This document shows, one piece after another, positions 1 to 8,854 of a stretch of DNA of 45,078 nucleotides (position 1 is its first letter; each line of letters opens with the position of its first letter). Source of the stretch: Acidobacteriota bacterium (GTDB taxonomy: Bacteria > Acidobacteriota > Vicinamibacteria > Vicinamibacterales > Fen-181); contig PMZR01000087.1 of NCBI GenBank assembly GCA_003170135.1, positions 59,748-104,825 of the forward strand, read 5' to 3'. A program made the position numbers and the translations under genes. A model generated the notes under the pieces. That model had not been told where the DNA came from. It saw only the letters and a program-made list of their open reading frames with translations, and searched no databases.

Positions 1-2654
1 GGCTCGCTCATCCAGACTTCGACGTCGAAATCGCGGAAGAACGGCTGCTTGTCGCTCGTCGGCCGGCTGCCGGTGACGCGCATCACGTTGTCGTAGATGC
101 GCGGGAGCACCTTCGACTGGTAGTAGTCCCAGAACCGCTCGGGGTCGGTCTGGATGCGCGCATCGACTGCCGACTGGCCGTCCACGGTCGCCGCGACCCA
201 GCCCGTCGTCACGTCCACCTTCGCCCAGCCGGGGAACTTGTCGAGGTACTCGCGCTCGACGATCTTCGGACTGAACGTTGATCGGTAGACCACCTTGCCG
301 CTGCCGTCGGTCGCTTCGAGGCTGTAGACGTCCTTCGCCTCATCGACCAGCTCCATTCGGAACGCGTCGAGCGGCAGGTTGATGTCGCGCTTGAAGATCT
401 CGTCGGCCGGGAAGAGCTCCTGCAGCCAGCGGCTCGGCACCTGGTAGAACTTGTATTTCTTCGACAGGTCCGGCTTGTGCGCCAGCACCCTGACCGTCAC
501 CGCACGGACATTCTTCCCCTTCAGCTCCGGCATCACCTGCTCGGTCAACCAGAAGAAGCCCTGCTTGTAGGCCGAGAGCACGCGCACGCGTGGAGTTGCA
601 GCCCCGGCCTTCGTCAACTCGGCGCGGGCTTTGTCCGCGATGTCCTTGCGGATTTCGGGTGATTCGCTCAGCCGCGTTTCAATGTCCACCTTCGATCCAG
701 ATTTCACCTTCGGGAGCACGTCGGCCTTGAACTTCGCCCAGAACTCGTCCACCTCCCAGGGAATGTCGAATTTGTCCTCGAACACCGTCACCGGATCGGT
801 CACGCCCTGCGTCGCCACGGTGATCTTGGCGTCCTTCGCGTCCGGCGAGTCCTTGAGTTGCTGGCGGATCTCGCCCTCGAAGTACTTCGCAAACGCCGGA
901 TCAGCCTTCTCGAGGAACAGCTTCGCGTCCAGCGTTTCGATCTTCTTCTGCTTCAGGTCGTCGAGCACGGTCGTCAGCTCGCCTGTCGCCTGTGCCGCCT
1001 GGTTCGCGCCGCTCTTGCCGCCGAAGAACTTCGTGGCCTCTGCGACCACGTCGTCGAGCGACACGGCCCCGCGACGCGTGTCCCACACGCTCGGTACGTG
1101 ACGCGCCAGGTACAGGCTGGCCGCCTCGGTGCCCGCCGGATCCGCGCCCGCAACGACGGTCGCCGTCGCGTTGCCGAATGCGCGCGGCACGATCTGGACC
1201 GCGCCTTCGCCAGGCTGCAGGTCGTCGACGCGTGCCTTGCCGATCTTCAGCAATTGCTGGACGAGCCTGTTCTCGCGGCCCACCAGGATGGGACTCGGTT
1301 CGCTCTGCGGTTGCTTGACCTTGTCGTCGCGTTTGGTCAGGGGCAGCGTGATGCCGGTCGTCTCGAGGCCCAGGCGCGCCGCAATGTGCGTGGCGCCGAA
1401 CGAGTCGCGCGGGTCGCCGAGGATGAGCGTCGACTCGACGCGGTCGGGAATCAGATCCTGGTAGGCATCACCCAGCCAGCCGTCGATCGAGTAGACGTCG
1501 GTGAGATCGAACGCCTTGCCGGGCGCCGATGGCGTTGCGGGCGCGGGCGCCGCGGCGACGGAGGGTGCAGGCGTTGCACCCCCGCCGCCTCCCCGCTGCC
1601 CGCCTGCGCTCGCAGCGGCGGCGCTGATGCTGGCGCCAGCTCCCCGACCAGTCGCGGCGGCTCCGCCACCACTCGCGCCTTCTCCACCACCGGAAGGCGG
1701 TTCGGCCGCGGCCGCGGCGCGCTCGCCGCCGCCCGGCGGCGTGTCCGGCAACAGTTCATCCGGATCGATCGGCGGCGTCAGCGTGCGGGCGTTCATGCCG
1801 GTCCGTCGAACGACCGCCGGGGCGGTCTTGGCGCCCGCCGCCTCAACGGTCACCGTCGTTGACGCCGCCTCGGCGAAATCCAGGGTGCGAGGTTCGCGCC
1901 CCGCGCGGTGAGCGGCATCGAGCTCGTAGAACGCCTGGACGATGCGCGCTCCTTCGCCCGTGACCCCTGTCACGTTGACGCTCACCGTCGCGATGCCGCG
2001 CCGTTCGCTGTCGACGACGACGCGCGTCACCTTGGCGGCGCCACCCGGAAGGCCCTTGGCTTTCAGGTACTGACGAACCTGCTGCTCGATGCCGGCAAGC
2101 GTGATGCCGGTCATGTTCCACAGCCGCGGCAATCGGGCCGCCATCTCGATTCCTGCCGCCAGCGTCCCCGCATCGTCTCCGCCGACGATGACGATCCCGT
2201 CTGATCCGCCGAGCGGAGATTCAACGACCGTGATGAGGCCTTGTCCCGGCACCAGCGACTTCACGTCGATCGCCTGTTTTTCGATGAGCCCCTTGACGAA
2301 GCGGTTCTCGCGGCCGACCAGGATCGGCAGCGCGATCCCCGCCGGCTCCGCCACCTGATCGTCGCGGATGACGAGCGGCAGCGTCATGGCGGTCGTCTCG
2401 TAGCTCAGGCGCGCGGCGATATTGGTGGCCGCTTCGAGGTCGTCGGCGCTCGGGTGGGCCGGCACGATGACGCGCGCCGCCACCATGTCCGCCAGGCCGT
2501 CGCCGTTCGTGTCGCGGACCATGCCGGTTGTCAGATCGAAGAGCGCGGTGAGGCTGTCGAGCCGGGCCCCGCCTGCGCCGGCCACGTGGCGCGACGGCGC
2601 ACTGACAACCGCAACGAGGAGGACAACGATCGATGTGAGCACCCGCTTGGACAC
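1..2654 (-). CDS. Exported protein with two tandem copies of one domain, C-terminus beyond the window
   Basis: The frame is open from a GTG at 2654 to the left edge, about 884 codons with no stop, so the gene is incomplete at its 3' end. The start is preceded by GGAGG seven bases upstream and the first residues (MSKRVLTSIVVLLVAVVSA) form a signal peptide. Two homologous domains follow, at about residues 30-190 and 385-540. Both contain xxPILVGREN, AARLxxETT and a closing hydrophobic GGDDAGT/AGADPAGT strand. The first also has DTNGDGLAD, an EF-hand or dockerin-like calcium loop. A Gly/Ala/Pro-rich linker (roughly 1515-1760) separates them. The remaining ~340 residues are acidic and globular with no motif I can assign. 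From memory similar N-terminal regions precede M14-type carboxypeptidase domains in Acidobacteriota; any catalytic domain would lie outside this window, so no function is assigned. Confidence 0.8.
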   Translation of the reverse strand, partial: MSKRVLTSIVVLLVAVVSAPSRHVAGAGGARLDSLTALFDLTTGMVRDTNGDGLADMVAARVIVPAHPSADDLEAATNIAARLSYETTAMTLPLVIRDDQVAEPAGIALPILVGRENRFVKGLIEKQAIDVKSLVPGQGLITVVESPLGGSDGIVIVGGDDAGTLAAGIEMAARLPRLWNMTGITLAGIEQQVRQYLKAKGLPGGAAKVTRVVVDSERRGIATVSVNVTGVTGEGARIVQAFYELDAAHRAGREPRTLDFAEAASTTVTVEAAGAKTAPAVVRRTGMNARTLTPPIDPDELLPDTPPGGGERAAAAAEPPSGGGEGASGGGAAATGRGAGASISAAAASAGGQRGGGGGATPAPSVAAAPAPATPSAPGKAFDLTDVYSIDGWLGDAYQDLIPDRVESTLILGDPRDSFGATHIAARLGLETTGITLPLTKRDDKVKQPQSEPSPILVGRENRLVQQLLKIGKARVDDLQPGEGAVQIVPRAFGNATATVVAGADPAGTEAASLYLARHVPSVWDTRRGAVSLDDVVAEATKFFGGKSGANQAAQATGELTTVLDDLKQKKIETLDAKLFLEKADPAFAKYFEGEIRQQLKDSPDAKDAKITVATQGVTDPVTVFEDKFDIPWEVDEFWAKFKADVLPKVKSGSKVDIETRLSESPEIRKDIADKARAELTKAGAATPRVRVLSAYKQGFFWLTEQVMPELKGKNVRAVTVRVLAHKPDLSKKYKFYQVPSRWLQELFPADEIFKRDINLPLDAFRMELVDEAKDVYSLEATDGSGKVVYRSTFSPKIVEREYLDKFPGWAKVDVTTGWVAATVDGQSAVDARIQTDPERFWDYYQSKVLPRIYDNVMRVTGSRPTSDKQPFFRDFDVEVWMSE

Positions 2655-2766
2655 GGTGGGACCTCCGGGATTCCGATCGATGGGGGTGGTGGACGCGCGA
2701 AGCGGCCCAAAGCGTACGGCCGCGGATGGGCTTCGTGTCAACCGTTTTTCTGCGGTTGCGGCCGCA

Positions 2767-2775
2767 TGGTATTCT
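2767..2775 (+). promoter_or_regulatory. Extended -10 promoter element upstream of the TrpB2 gene
   Basis: TGGTATTCT fits the TGnTAnnnT extended -10 pattern and lies 29 bases upstream of the ATG at 2805, with GAGG as ribosome binding site at 2796-2799. No good -35 is visible. The opposite strand of this 150-bp divergent region carries TTGACA (2741-2736) and TACGCT (2716-2711) with a long 19-bp spacer, a weaker candidate for the leftward exported-protein gene. Confidence 0.4.
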
Positions 2776-2804
2776 GCAGACCTCCCCCGTTCATCGAGGC
2801 GCAC

Positions 2805-4115
2805 ATGACTGATACGAAGATCACGTTGCCCGAATCCGCGATCCCGACCCACTTCTACAACATCGCCGCCGATCTCCCGACACCGTTGTCGCCGCCGCTG
2901 CATCCTGGAACGCGGCAGCCGATTGGGCCCGAGGCGCTTGCGCCGATCTTCCCGATGGGGCTCATCGAGCAGGAGGTGTCGACCGAACGGTGGATCGAGA
3001 TTCCCAGCGAAGTGCGCGACATCTACCGGCTGTATCGGCCGACCCCCGTGTTCCGGGCGCGCGCCTTCGAGGAGTTCCTCGACACGCCTGCCCGCATCTA
3101 CTACAAGTCGGAGCACGTCAGCCCGGTCGGCAGCCACAAGCTCAACACCGCGCTGATGCAGGCCTACGTCAACAAGCGCGAGGGCGTGAAGCGGCTGTCG
3201 ACCGAAACGGGCGCGGGGCAATGGGGCTGCGCGCTGGCATGCGCGTCCAAGCTGATGGGCCTCGAGTGCATGGTCTACATGGTGCGCGTCAGCTACGACC
3301 AGAAACCGTACCGCCGCATCATGATGAACACCTACGGCGCGGACGTGGTGGCGAGCCCGTCAACGCTGACGAGCGCCGGGCGGGCGATTCTCGAGCAGGA
3401 TCCCAAATCACCCGGGTCGCTGGGCATCGCGATCTCGGAGGCCATCGAAGATGCCGCCGGACGCGACGATACGAAGTACGCGCTGGGCAGCGTGCTGAAT
3501 CACGTGCTGCTGCATCAGACGATCATCGGGCAGGAAGCGAAGAAGCAGATGGAGCTGGCCGGCGACTACCCGGACCTCCTCATTGCGTGTCACGGGGGCG
3601 GCAGCAACTTCGCGGGCCTCACCTTTCCGTTCCTCGAGGACAAGCTGGCGGGGCGGCGCAAGTCGCTTCGCGCGATCGCGGTCGAACCGGCGGCGTGCGC
3701 GACGCTGACCACGGGCCCGCGCGAGTACGACTTCGGCGACACCGCGGAGACGACGCCGCTGATGATGATGCACACGCTCGGTCACCGGTTCGTGCCGGCG
3801 CCGGTCCATGCGGGCGGGCTGCGGTATCACGGATCGGCGCCGCTCGTCAGCCAGCTGCTCGCGGCCGGCATGATTGAGGCGGAGGCGTATGCGCAGGGCG
3901 AGGTCTTCGACAGCGCAGTGAAATTCGCGCAGTGCGAAGGCACCATTCCGGCGCCCGAATCGGCGCACGCGATTCACAGCGTCCGCCGTCACGCGCTGGC
4001 CGCGCGCGCGAGCGGCGAGAAGAAGGTGATCCTCTTCAACCTCTCCGGACACGGCCACTTCGACCTGGCGGCCTATGAATCGTACCTGAACGGGACCATG
4101 GACCTGAAGGCCTGA
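2805..4115 (+). CDS. trpB: TrpB2-type tryptophan synthase beta-like PLP enzyme
   Basis: This 436-aa protein belongs to the TrpB2 family (COG1350, TrpB-like pyridoxal-phosphate dependent enzymes), which converts indole or indole-3-glycerol phosphate products plus serine to tryptophan. The PLP Schiff-base lysine is K112 in SPVGSHKLNTA, the substrate loop ETGAGQWG is at 134-141, and the phosphate-binding loop GGGSN is at 264-268. The extended N-terminal segment before the catalytic core and the total length are typical of TrpB2 rather than TrpB1 (about 400 aa). The start was chosen at ATG 2805 because the family N-terminus begins there and GAGG lies five bases upstream, although the frame is open further left. 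No trpA is adjacent, which is common for TrpB2 genes. The stop is only five bases before the left arm of the 55-bp inverted repeat. Confidence 0.95.
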   Translation: MTDTKITLPESAIPTHFYNIAADLPTPLSPPLHPGTRQPIGPEALAPIFPMGLIEQEVSTERWIEIPSEVRDIYRLYRPTPVFRARAFEEFLDTPARIYYKSEHVSPVGSHKLNTALMQAYVNKREGVKRLSTETGAGQWGCALACASKLMGLECMVYMVRVSYDQKPYRRIMMNTYGADVVASPSTLTSAGRAILEQDPKSPGSLGIAISEAIEDAAGRDDTKYALGSVLNHVLLHQTIIGQEAKKQMELAGDYPDLLIACHGGGSNFAGLTFPFLEDKLAGRRKSLRAIAVEPAACATLTTGPREYDFGDTAETTPLMMMHTLGHRFVPAPVHAGGLRYHGSAPLVSQLLAAGMIEAEAYAQGEVFDSAVKFAQCEGTIPAPESAHAIHSVRRHALAARASGEKKVILFNLSGHGHFDLAAYESYLNGTMDLKA

Positions 4116-4120
4116 GTCCG

Positions 4121-4175
4121 CGATCACGCATTTGTAATGGGGTCAGGCACCTTTTCTCACATCAGTCTCATTTTC
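4121..4175 (+). repeat. Left arm of 55-bp inverted repeat flanking the hydrolase gene
   Basis: The 55 bases from 4121 to 4175 are the reverse complement of 5064-5118 at 53 of 55 positions; the two mismatches are adjacent, at 4160-4161. The core reads AATGGGGTCAGGCACCTTTT. Identity ends abruptly on both sides. The arm contains the stop codon of the enclosed hydrolase gene (4174-4176) and begins five bases after the trpB2 stop. Confidence 0.95.
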
Positions 4176-5043
4176 AATCGATGCGCACGACGCCGGCTGC
4201 TACGGTCGGAAATCGCGTGAAGACGGCCGGATCATGCCCGGGGACGATGAGCTTGATGTCCGTGGCCTGCGTCCGCATGCGGTCCTGGGCGGCGAGGTTC
4301 GACGGCATATCCAACGCCCCGGCGACCGCCACATGCTTGTCGAGGTTCTCGTAGAGGTAGACGTTATCGGACGCCAGGACCGTCCGGCCTGACTTGCTGT
4401 TCACGACCAGGTACTGCGATGCGTAGGTGTGCTTGCCGCCCGTGTAACAGGCGATGCCAGGCAGGGGACGCTGGTCATCACCGTCCACCAGGCCCAGCCT
4501 CCCTTCCAGGTTCAGCCGGACCATCGCCAGTACGTCATCAGGCTCGATGCCGCCGTGCGTGTTCTTTCCTTGCCAGGCATCGCCAGAGTAGTACGCATAT
4601 TCTGCCTTCTGGATCCACACGCGCGCCTTCGGGAACAACGTGGTGCCGCCCGCGTGATCCCAGTGCATGTGCGTGAGAACGATGTCAGTGACCTGCTCCG
4701 CCTTGATGCCAAGGCGCGCGACGGCGTCCGAGGGCCGCTCGAAGTCCCTGACCTTCCACTGAACAACCAGGTTCTCGCGAACGAAGCCCGAATCGACCAG
4801 GACGACCCGGCCGTCGCTGCCTTTGAGCAACCAGACCATCAGCGGGATATCGAGCCGCTTGGTCCGATCCTCGCCGGCCACGAGACCCGCCAGCGAGAAG
4901 TCGGGGATCGTGCCGTACCGAACGGCGTACACTTCGTACACGATCGGCGTCGCACTTCCCTGTGGCGATGCATGCGACCGCCCGGAGTAACCTAGCGAAA
5001 CGGCCGAGGCGGCCAGCATGACCGCCCACGTTACTGCGCGCAT
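4174..5043 (-). CDS. Exported metallo-beta-lactamase-fold hydrolase, AHL-lactonase-like
   Basis: The 289-aa product begins with a signal peptide (MRAVTWAVMLAASAVSLGYS) and continues into a metallo-beta-lactamase fold. The dinuclear zinc site is complete: H125-x-H127-x-D129-H130 (THMHWDH), H205, D226 and H270 (PGHD). The order and spacing resemble N-acyl-homoserine lactonases of the AttM/AiiA type, so a lactone or ester hydrolase is likely; the substrate is not shown by the sequence, and the signal peptide would place it in the periplasm, unlike classic AiiA. The start at 5043 was chosen for its AGGGAGGGG ribosome binding site and signal peptide rather than the longer open frame to 5202, which would run through the repeat arm. 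The gene sits alone between the 55-bp inverted repeats. Confidence 0.9.
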   Translation of the reverse strand: MRAVTWAVMLAASAVSLGYSGRSHASPQGSATPIVYEVYAVRYGTIPDFSLAGLVAGEDRTKRLDIPLMVWLLKGSDGRVVLVDSGFVRENLVVQWKVRDFERPSDAVARLGIKAEQVTDIVLTHMHWDHAGGTTLFPKARVWIQKAEYAYYSGDAWQGKNTHGGIEPDDVLAMVRLNLEGRLGLVDGDDQRPLPGIACYTGGKHTYASQYLVVNSKSGRTVLASDNVYLYENLDKHVAVAGALDMPSNLAAQDRMRTQATDIKLIVPGHDPAVFTRFPTVAAGVVRID

Positions 5044-5063
5044 GGTCCCCTCCCTGGCGCGTC

Positions 5064-5118
5064 GAAAATGAGACTGAGATGAGAAAAGGTGCCTGACCCC
5101 ATTACAAATGCGTGATCG
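5064..5118 (-). repeat. Right arm of 55-bp inverted repeat flanking the hydrolase gene
   Basis: This is the inverted partner of 4121-4175 at 53 of 55 bases. It overlaps the 3' end of the ribonuclease gene: the last residues Ile-Thr-His-Leu and the TAA stop are written by repeat sequence. It also lies directly upstream of the hydrolase ribosome binding site, so it could carry that gene's promoter. Confidence 0.95.
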
Positions 5119-6595
5119 GCGGTGGCTGCGCGCGGCCGAAATCGATGAAGCCGCGCATGACGTCGGTTGACAGCAGCCGCACCCGCACGCGATCGCCGAC
5201 ATCGAGGCCCTCGAAGCCCCGCTCCAGCCGACCCTCCACCGGCGGATCGAACAGGCGCACCCACGTGCCCTTGGGCGACGCGCCGGTCACGATCGCGTCG
5301 AACGCCTCGCCGATGCGCGACTCCAGCAGCAGCGCGGCCGCCGCCTTGCGCACCATCCGCTCCACCTTGTTGGCCTCGTCTTCCATCTCCGTGCAGTGCG
5401 CCGCCAGCACGTCCAGCTCGTCGTCGCCGTAGGCGACCGGGCCGGAGAACAGCGCCGCCTTCAGCAACCGCTGCGTCACGAGATCCGGAAAGCGCCGGTT
5501 CGGCGCCGTCGAATGCGAATAGTCGCGCACCGCCAGGCCGAAGTGTCCCTCGACCGTCTCCCCCGGGCGTTCGACGACATACTCGCCCGGGCCGAGCAGC
5601 TTGATGATGGACAGCGACAGATCCGGAAACCGCACCGGATCGCGCGCCTTCTGCCCCGCCAGGAACTGCTGCAGCGCCTGGCCATCGGGCTGGGCCGGCA
5701 GCGCCCCGCCATGCTGCGCCCCCAGCTCGACGATGCGGTCCCACCGCGCCGGCGTGCGCACGATGCGCCGCAGCGACGGGAGCCGCCGCGCGGCCAGAAA
5801 CCGCGCCGTCGCGCCGTTGGCCCCGATCATGAAATTCTCGATGATCGTTTTCGCCCGGTTCCGCTGCTCCAGTTGCAGGGCATGCACCGAGTGACCGTCG
5901 AACACGGCGCGCGCCTCGATCGTCTCGAACTCCAGCGCGCCCTGCGCATGGCGCCACGTATCCATCAGCGCGGCCACACGGTCCTGCACGCGCAGTTGCT
6001 CCTCCATCCCCGCCGCCACCGCCGCCACGCCGGCGGGCATCGGCCCGCGCCCGTCGAGCCAGTCGGCGACGCTGTTGTAAGCCAGCTTCGCCCGGTTGTG
6101 CACCAGCGCCGCGTACACGTTCGAATCGGCGACCGTGCCGTCAGGCGCAACCGCCATGTCAATGACGATGGCCGCGCGGTCTTCGCCGAAGGCCAGCGAC
6201 GTGAGATCGGTCGAGAGCCGCTCGGGCAGCATCGGAAAAATCTGCGCAGCGGTGTAGACCGACGTCGTGTTCTGCCGCGCGTGATGGTCGATCGAGGAGT
6301 CCTTCGGGACCAGCACGTCCACGTCGGCCACCGCCACCAGGATGCGGATCGCGCCGCCCTCGCCCGGGCTCGACACGGTCAGCTGGTCCAGATCCATCGA
6401 GTCGTCGTTGTCGATCGAGCACCAGAGCCGGTCGCGCAGATCGCGCACGCCGGACGGCACCGCAGCCGTCAACAGCGCGACGTCCTGCAGCGTGTGGGGA
6501 GGAAACTCGGGGGCGAGGTGATGCTCGATCATCGCCCGCCGGGCGATGTCGCGCAAAAGCGCGCGGTGATCGTGTTGGTTGGACGGTGCCTGCAT
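5102..6595 (-). CDS. RNB-domain ribonuclease (RNase II/R family, short form)
   Basis: The 497-aa protein is an exoribonuclease-type RNB domain followed by a short S1/OB-like tail (from about residue 425). The acidic metal site is S-I-D62-N-D-D-S-M-D68-L-D70-Q71. Three of the four aspartates of E. coli RNase II are present and the fourth is glutamine, as I recall for a subfamily with IDNDDSxDLDQ. The basic motif HSTAPNRRFPDLVTQR (substrate 3'-end region) is intact. N-terminal cold-shock domains of full RNase R (about 800 aa) are absent. The last residues and stop codon come from the 55-bp repeat arm, so the native C-terminus may have been trimmed. It is divergent from the molybdoenzyme operon, 217 bp away. 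The activity is expected to be 3'-5' RNA decay, but the Asp-to-Gln change leaves some doubt. Confidence 0.9.
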   Translation of the reverse strand: MQAPSNQHDHRALLRDIARRAMIEHHLAPEFPPHTLQDVALLTAAVPSGVRDLRDRLWCSIDNDDSMDLDQLTVSSPGEGGAIRILVAVADVDVLVPKDSSIDHHARQNTTSVYTAAQIFPMLPERLSTDLTSLAFGEDRAAIVIDMAVAPDGTVADSNVYAALVHNRAKLAYNSVADWLDGRGPMPAGVAAVAAGMEEQLRVQDRVAALMDTWRHAQGALEFETIEARAVFDGHSVHALQLEQRNRAKTIIENFMIGANGATARFLAARRLPSLRRIVRTPARWDRIVELGAQHGGALPAQPDGQALQQFLAGQKARDPVRFPDLSLSIIKLLGPGEYVVERPGETVEGHFGLAVRDYSHSTAPNRRFPDLVTQRLLKAALFSGPVAYGDDELDVLAAHCTEMEDEANKVERMVRKAAAALLLESRIGEAFDAIVTGASPKGTWVRLFDPPVEGRLERGFEGLDVGDRVRVRLLSTDVMRGFIDFGRAQPPPITHL

Positions 6596-6792
6596 TCGGT
6601 CACTGTACCGCAGGAGGCCGGCGATCGGGAACTATGGCCAGCCTGCACGTTATCGATCGGGTTGCCAACGCTCTGTTAGGTGCATCGCCTCGCCCGCGCG
6701 CGGGCGCTCCCCCAGGCTCGCACGAGGCACGCTGTCCCGCGACCGTGGCGGCCACGGGCCGCGTGCGTCGGCGGATACCCGCGTGACTCCGG

Positions 6793-6801
6793 TGATACAC
6801 T
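6793..6801 (+). promoter_or_regulatory. Extended -10 element directly upstream of the molybdoenzyme operon
   Basis: TGATACACT matches TGnTAnnnT and ends 11 bases before the ATG at 6813. Transcription from it would start only a few bases before the start codon, giving a nearly leaderless mRNA; consistent with this, no convincing ribosome binding site precedes the ATG. Confidence 0.4.
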
Positions 6802-6812
6802 CCGCTCGCCAA

Positions 6813-8846
6813 ATGGCCACTCGCACCGTCCGTACCGTCTGCCCGCGCAACTGCTATTGCACGTGCGGCATGCTCGTCACGATTGACGCCGGGCGGATCG
6901 TCCGAATCGAGGGCGATCCGAAGAACCCCGCGACCGGCGGGCAGGTGTGCCTGAAGGGTCTGTCCTACGCGCGGCGCGTCACAACCGAGGACCGGTTGCT
7001 GGCGCCGCTCGCGCGAGCGCAGCGCGGCGGGCAACTCGAGCGCGTGAGCTGGGACGAAGCGCTGGCCGGCATCGCCGATCGGCTCGACCGTATCAGGCGG
7101 GAGTCCGGGCCCGAGGCCGTCCTCTATTACGAGGGCTCCGGCAGCCACGGCGCGCTCGGTCAGCTCGCCTTCGCGTTCTGGCACCAGTTCGGCGGCTGCA
7201 CGCTGCCCGTCGGCGACCTCTGCTGGCCGGCCGGCCTCGAGGCCACGCGCCTCACCTACGGCGCCAATCTCCACAGCCATCCGCGCCTCACGTCAAACAG
7301 CCGGTTCGTCCTCATCTGGGGGCACAATCCCGCCGAGACCAACATCCACCAGATGCGTCTGCTCCTCGACGCCCAGGCCCGCGGCGCGACGCTCGCACTG
7401 GTGGATCCGCGCGAGACCGACACGTCGGACGTGGTCGACATCCACGTGAAGCCGAAGCCGGGCACCGACGCGGCGCTGGCGTTGGGCATCGCGCGCGTGA
7501 TCGTCGACGAAGATCTGCACGATCGCGGGTTTCTGGCGCAACACGCCACGGGGTTCGACGAGTATCTTGCCCGCCTTGGCGACTATCCGATCGATCGCGT
7601 CGCGCACATGACCGGCGTGCCGTCGCAGGACATCCGCGACCTCGCGCGCGCCTACGCCCGGACGAGCCCGGCCCTGCTCATCGCCGGCTTCGGCCTCCAA
7701 CGTCACCGACACGCCGGCCAGGCAATACGCGCGGTCGCACTGCTGCCGGCGTTGACAGGCAACGTGGGAATTGCCGGCGGCGGCTGGCAGTACGCGAACC
7801 TCGCGAGCCATTGTCTGAAACCGGTGCCGCTACCGCCTCGCCCCCCACGCGTGCGGGAAGGATTCCCCGTCTCGCAGCTCGGACGCGGGCTCTCGCATCT
7901 GTCCGATCCGCCACTGCGCGCGGCATGGATCGAGAAAGCGAACCCCGTCAGTCAGAGTCCGCATACCGGGGCAGTACGCCAGGGGCTCGCCCGGCTCGAT
8001 CTCGTCGTGGTCGTCGATCAATTCATGACCGACACCACCTCGGTTGCCGATTACGTGCTGCCGGCCAAGACCCTGTTCGAACAAGACGATCTCGTCACCG
8101 CCTACTGGCATCCTTACGTGCAGCGCCGCGCGAAACTTCTCGAGCCGCCCGGCGAGGTGAAGCCTGAAAGTGACATCTGGCGATTACTGTGCGAACGGTT
8201 GGGGTTCGATCCGTCGTGGTTCCCGCAGGATCCGCGGGCGCTGCTTCGCGGGCTGCTGCCGCCCGGCCGCGCCGACGCGTTCGATCGCCTCGCGAACGAA
8301 CCACTCGATCTCTCCGGACTCGGGGAGGTCGCGTTTGCCGATCGCCGGTTTCCGACACCGTCCGGCAAGGTGGAATTCTCCAGCGAGGAAGCGGCCCGGC
8401 TCTGGAACGTCGATCCGCTTCCGGAGTATCACGCGCAGGCGGATGCGAGCCGAGCACACCCGGCTTCGACCGATGTCACTCCTGCGCTCTTTCCGCTGCA
8501 GCTGCTGTCGTGCAAGACACGCGATCGGATTCACTCGCAGTTCGGCAATCTCGATTGGATTCGCGAGGTCGAGCGTCCGCACTGCCTCGACATGCATCCG
8601 GACGATGCGCGGACGCGCGGCCTGGAGGACGGCGACCTGGTGATCGCGTGGAACAATTGCGGCGAAATCCGTGCGCGACTGCGCATCGTTCATGGCCTTC
8701 GAACGGGTGTCGTTCACATCCTCGAGGGACGATCGCAGGAGAGCGACCCGCAGGTGAACGCGCTGACCGATGAGGGCGTCACGGACATGGGCCACGGTGC
8801 CACGTTCTATGATTGCCTGGTCGAGGTGCGGGGCGCGAAGGGGTAA
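6813..8846 (+). CDS. Molybdopterin oxidoreductase, catalytic subunit (DMSO reductase family)
   Basis: This 677-aa protein is the bis-MGD catalytic subunit of a complex iron-sulfur molybdoenzyme. An N-terminal [4Fe-4S] site is formed by C10, C14, C18 and C46 (CPRNCYCTCG then QVCLKG). C137 in GDLCWPAG is where a molybdenum-ligating Cys/Ser usually sits, and a C-terminal dinucleotide-binding domain begins near residue 550. The two genes downstream supply a ferredoxin subunit and a DmsC-like anchor, so it is part of a DmsABC-like membrane complex. No twin-arginine signal is visible, even if the frame is read further upstream, which implies an active site facing the cytoplasm. The substrate (sulfoxide, polysulfide, tetrathionate or other) cannot be told from sequence. 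ATG 6813 was chosen because the family N-terminus starts there; GTG 6783 is possible. Confidence 0.92.
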   Translation: MATRTVRTVCPRNCYCTCGMLVTIDAGRIVRIEGDPKNPATGGQVCLKGLSYARRVTTEDRLLAPLARAQRGGQLERVSWDEALAGIADRLDRIRRESGPEAVLYYEGSGSHGALGQLAFAFWHQFGGCTLPVGDLCWPAGLEATRLTYGANLHSHPRLTSNSRFVLIWGHNPAETNIHQMRLLLDAQARGATLALVDPRETDTSDVVDIHVKPKPGTDAALALGIARVIVDEDLHDRGFLAQHATGFDEYLARLGDYPIDRVAHMTGVPSQDIRDLARAYARTSPALLIAGFGLQRHRHAGQAIRAVALLPALTGNVGIAGGGWQYANLASHCLKPVPLPPRPPRVREGFPVSQLGRGLSHLSDPPLRAAWIEKANPVSQSPHTGAVRQGLARLDLVVVVDQFMTDTTSVADYVLPAKTLFEQDDLVTAYWHPYVQRRAKLLEPPGEVKPESDIWRLLCERLGFDPSWFPQDPRALLRGLLPPGRADAFDRLANEPLDLSGLGEVAFADRRFPTPSGKVEFSSEEAARLWNVDPLPEYHAQADASRAHPASTDVTPALFPLQLLSCKTRDRIHSQFGNLDWIREVERPHCLDMHPDDARTRGLEDGDLVIAWNNCGEIRARLRIVHGLRTGVVHILEGRSQESDPQVNALTDEGVTDMGHGATFYDCLVEVRGAKG

Positions 8847-8854
8847 CGACGGGC

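Larger units (their letters stand above)
4121..5118. mobile_element. Putative 1-kb inverted-repeat-flanked cassette carrying a metallo-beta-lactamase-fold gene
   Basis: Two 55-bp arms in inverted orientation enclose a single hydrolase gene and little else; the whole unit is 998 bp. There is no transposase inside, so if mobile it would be moved in trans. The GGGGTCAGGCACC/GGTGCCTGACCCC motif resembles terminal repeats I associate with REP/IS200-type tyrosine transposase elements, but that link is from memory. The right arm supplies the last five residues and the stop of the neighbouring ribonuclease gene, which suggests the unit arrived after that gene existed. A paired bidirectional termination structure is the alternative reading. 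Confidence 0.5.

Noticed and set aside
858..1862. 334-codon plus-strand open frame opposite the exported two-domain protein
   Set aside because: Arg-rich antisense shadow; the duplicated domains on the minus strand are convincing coding sequence.
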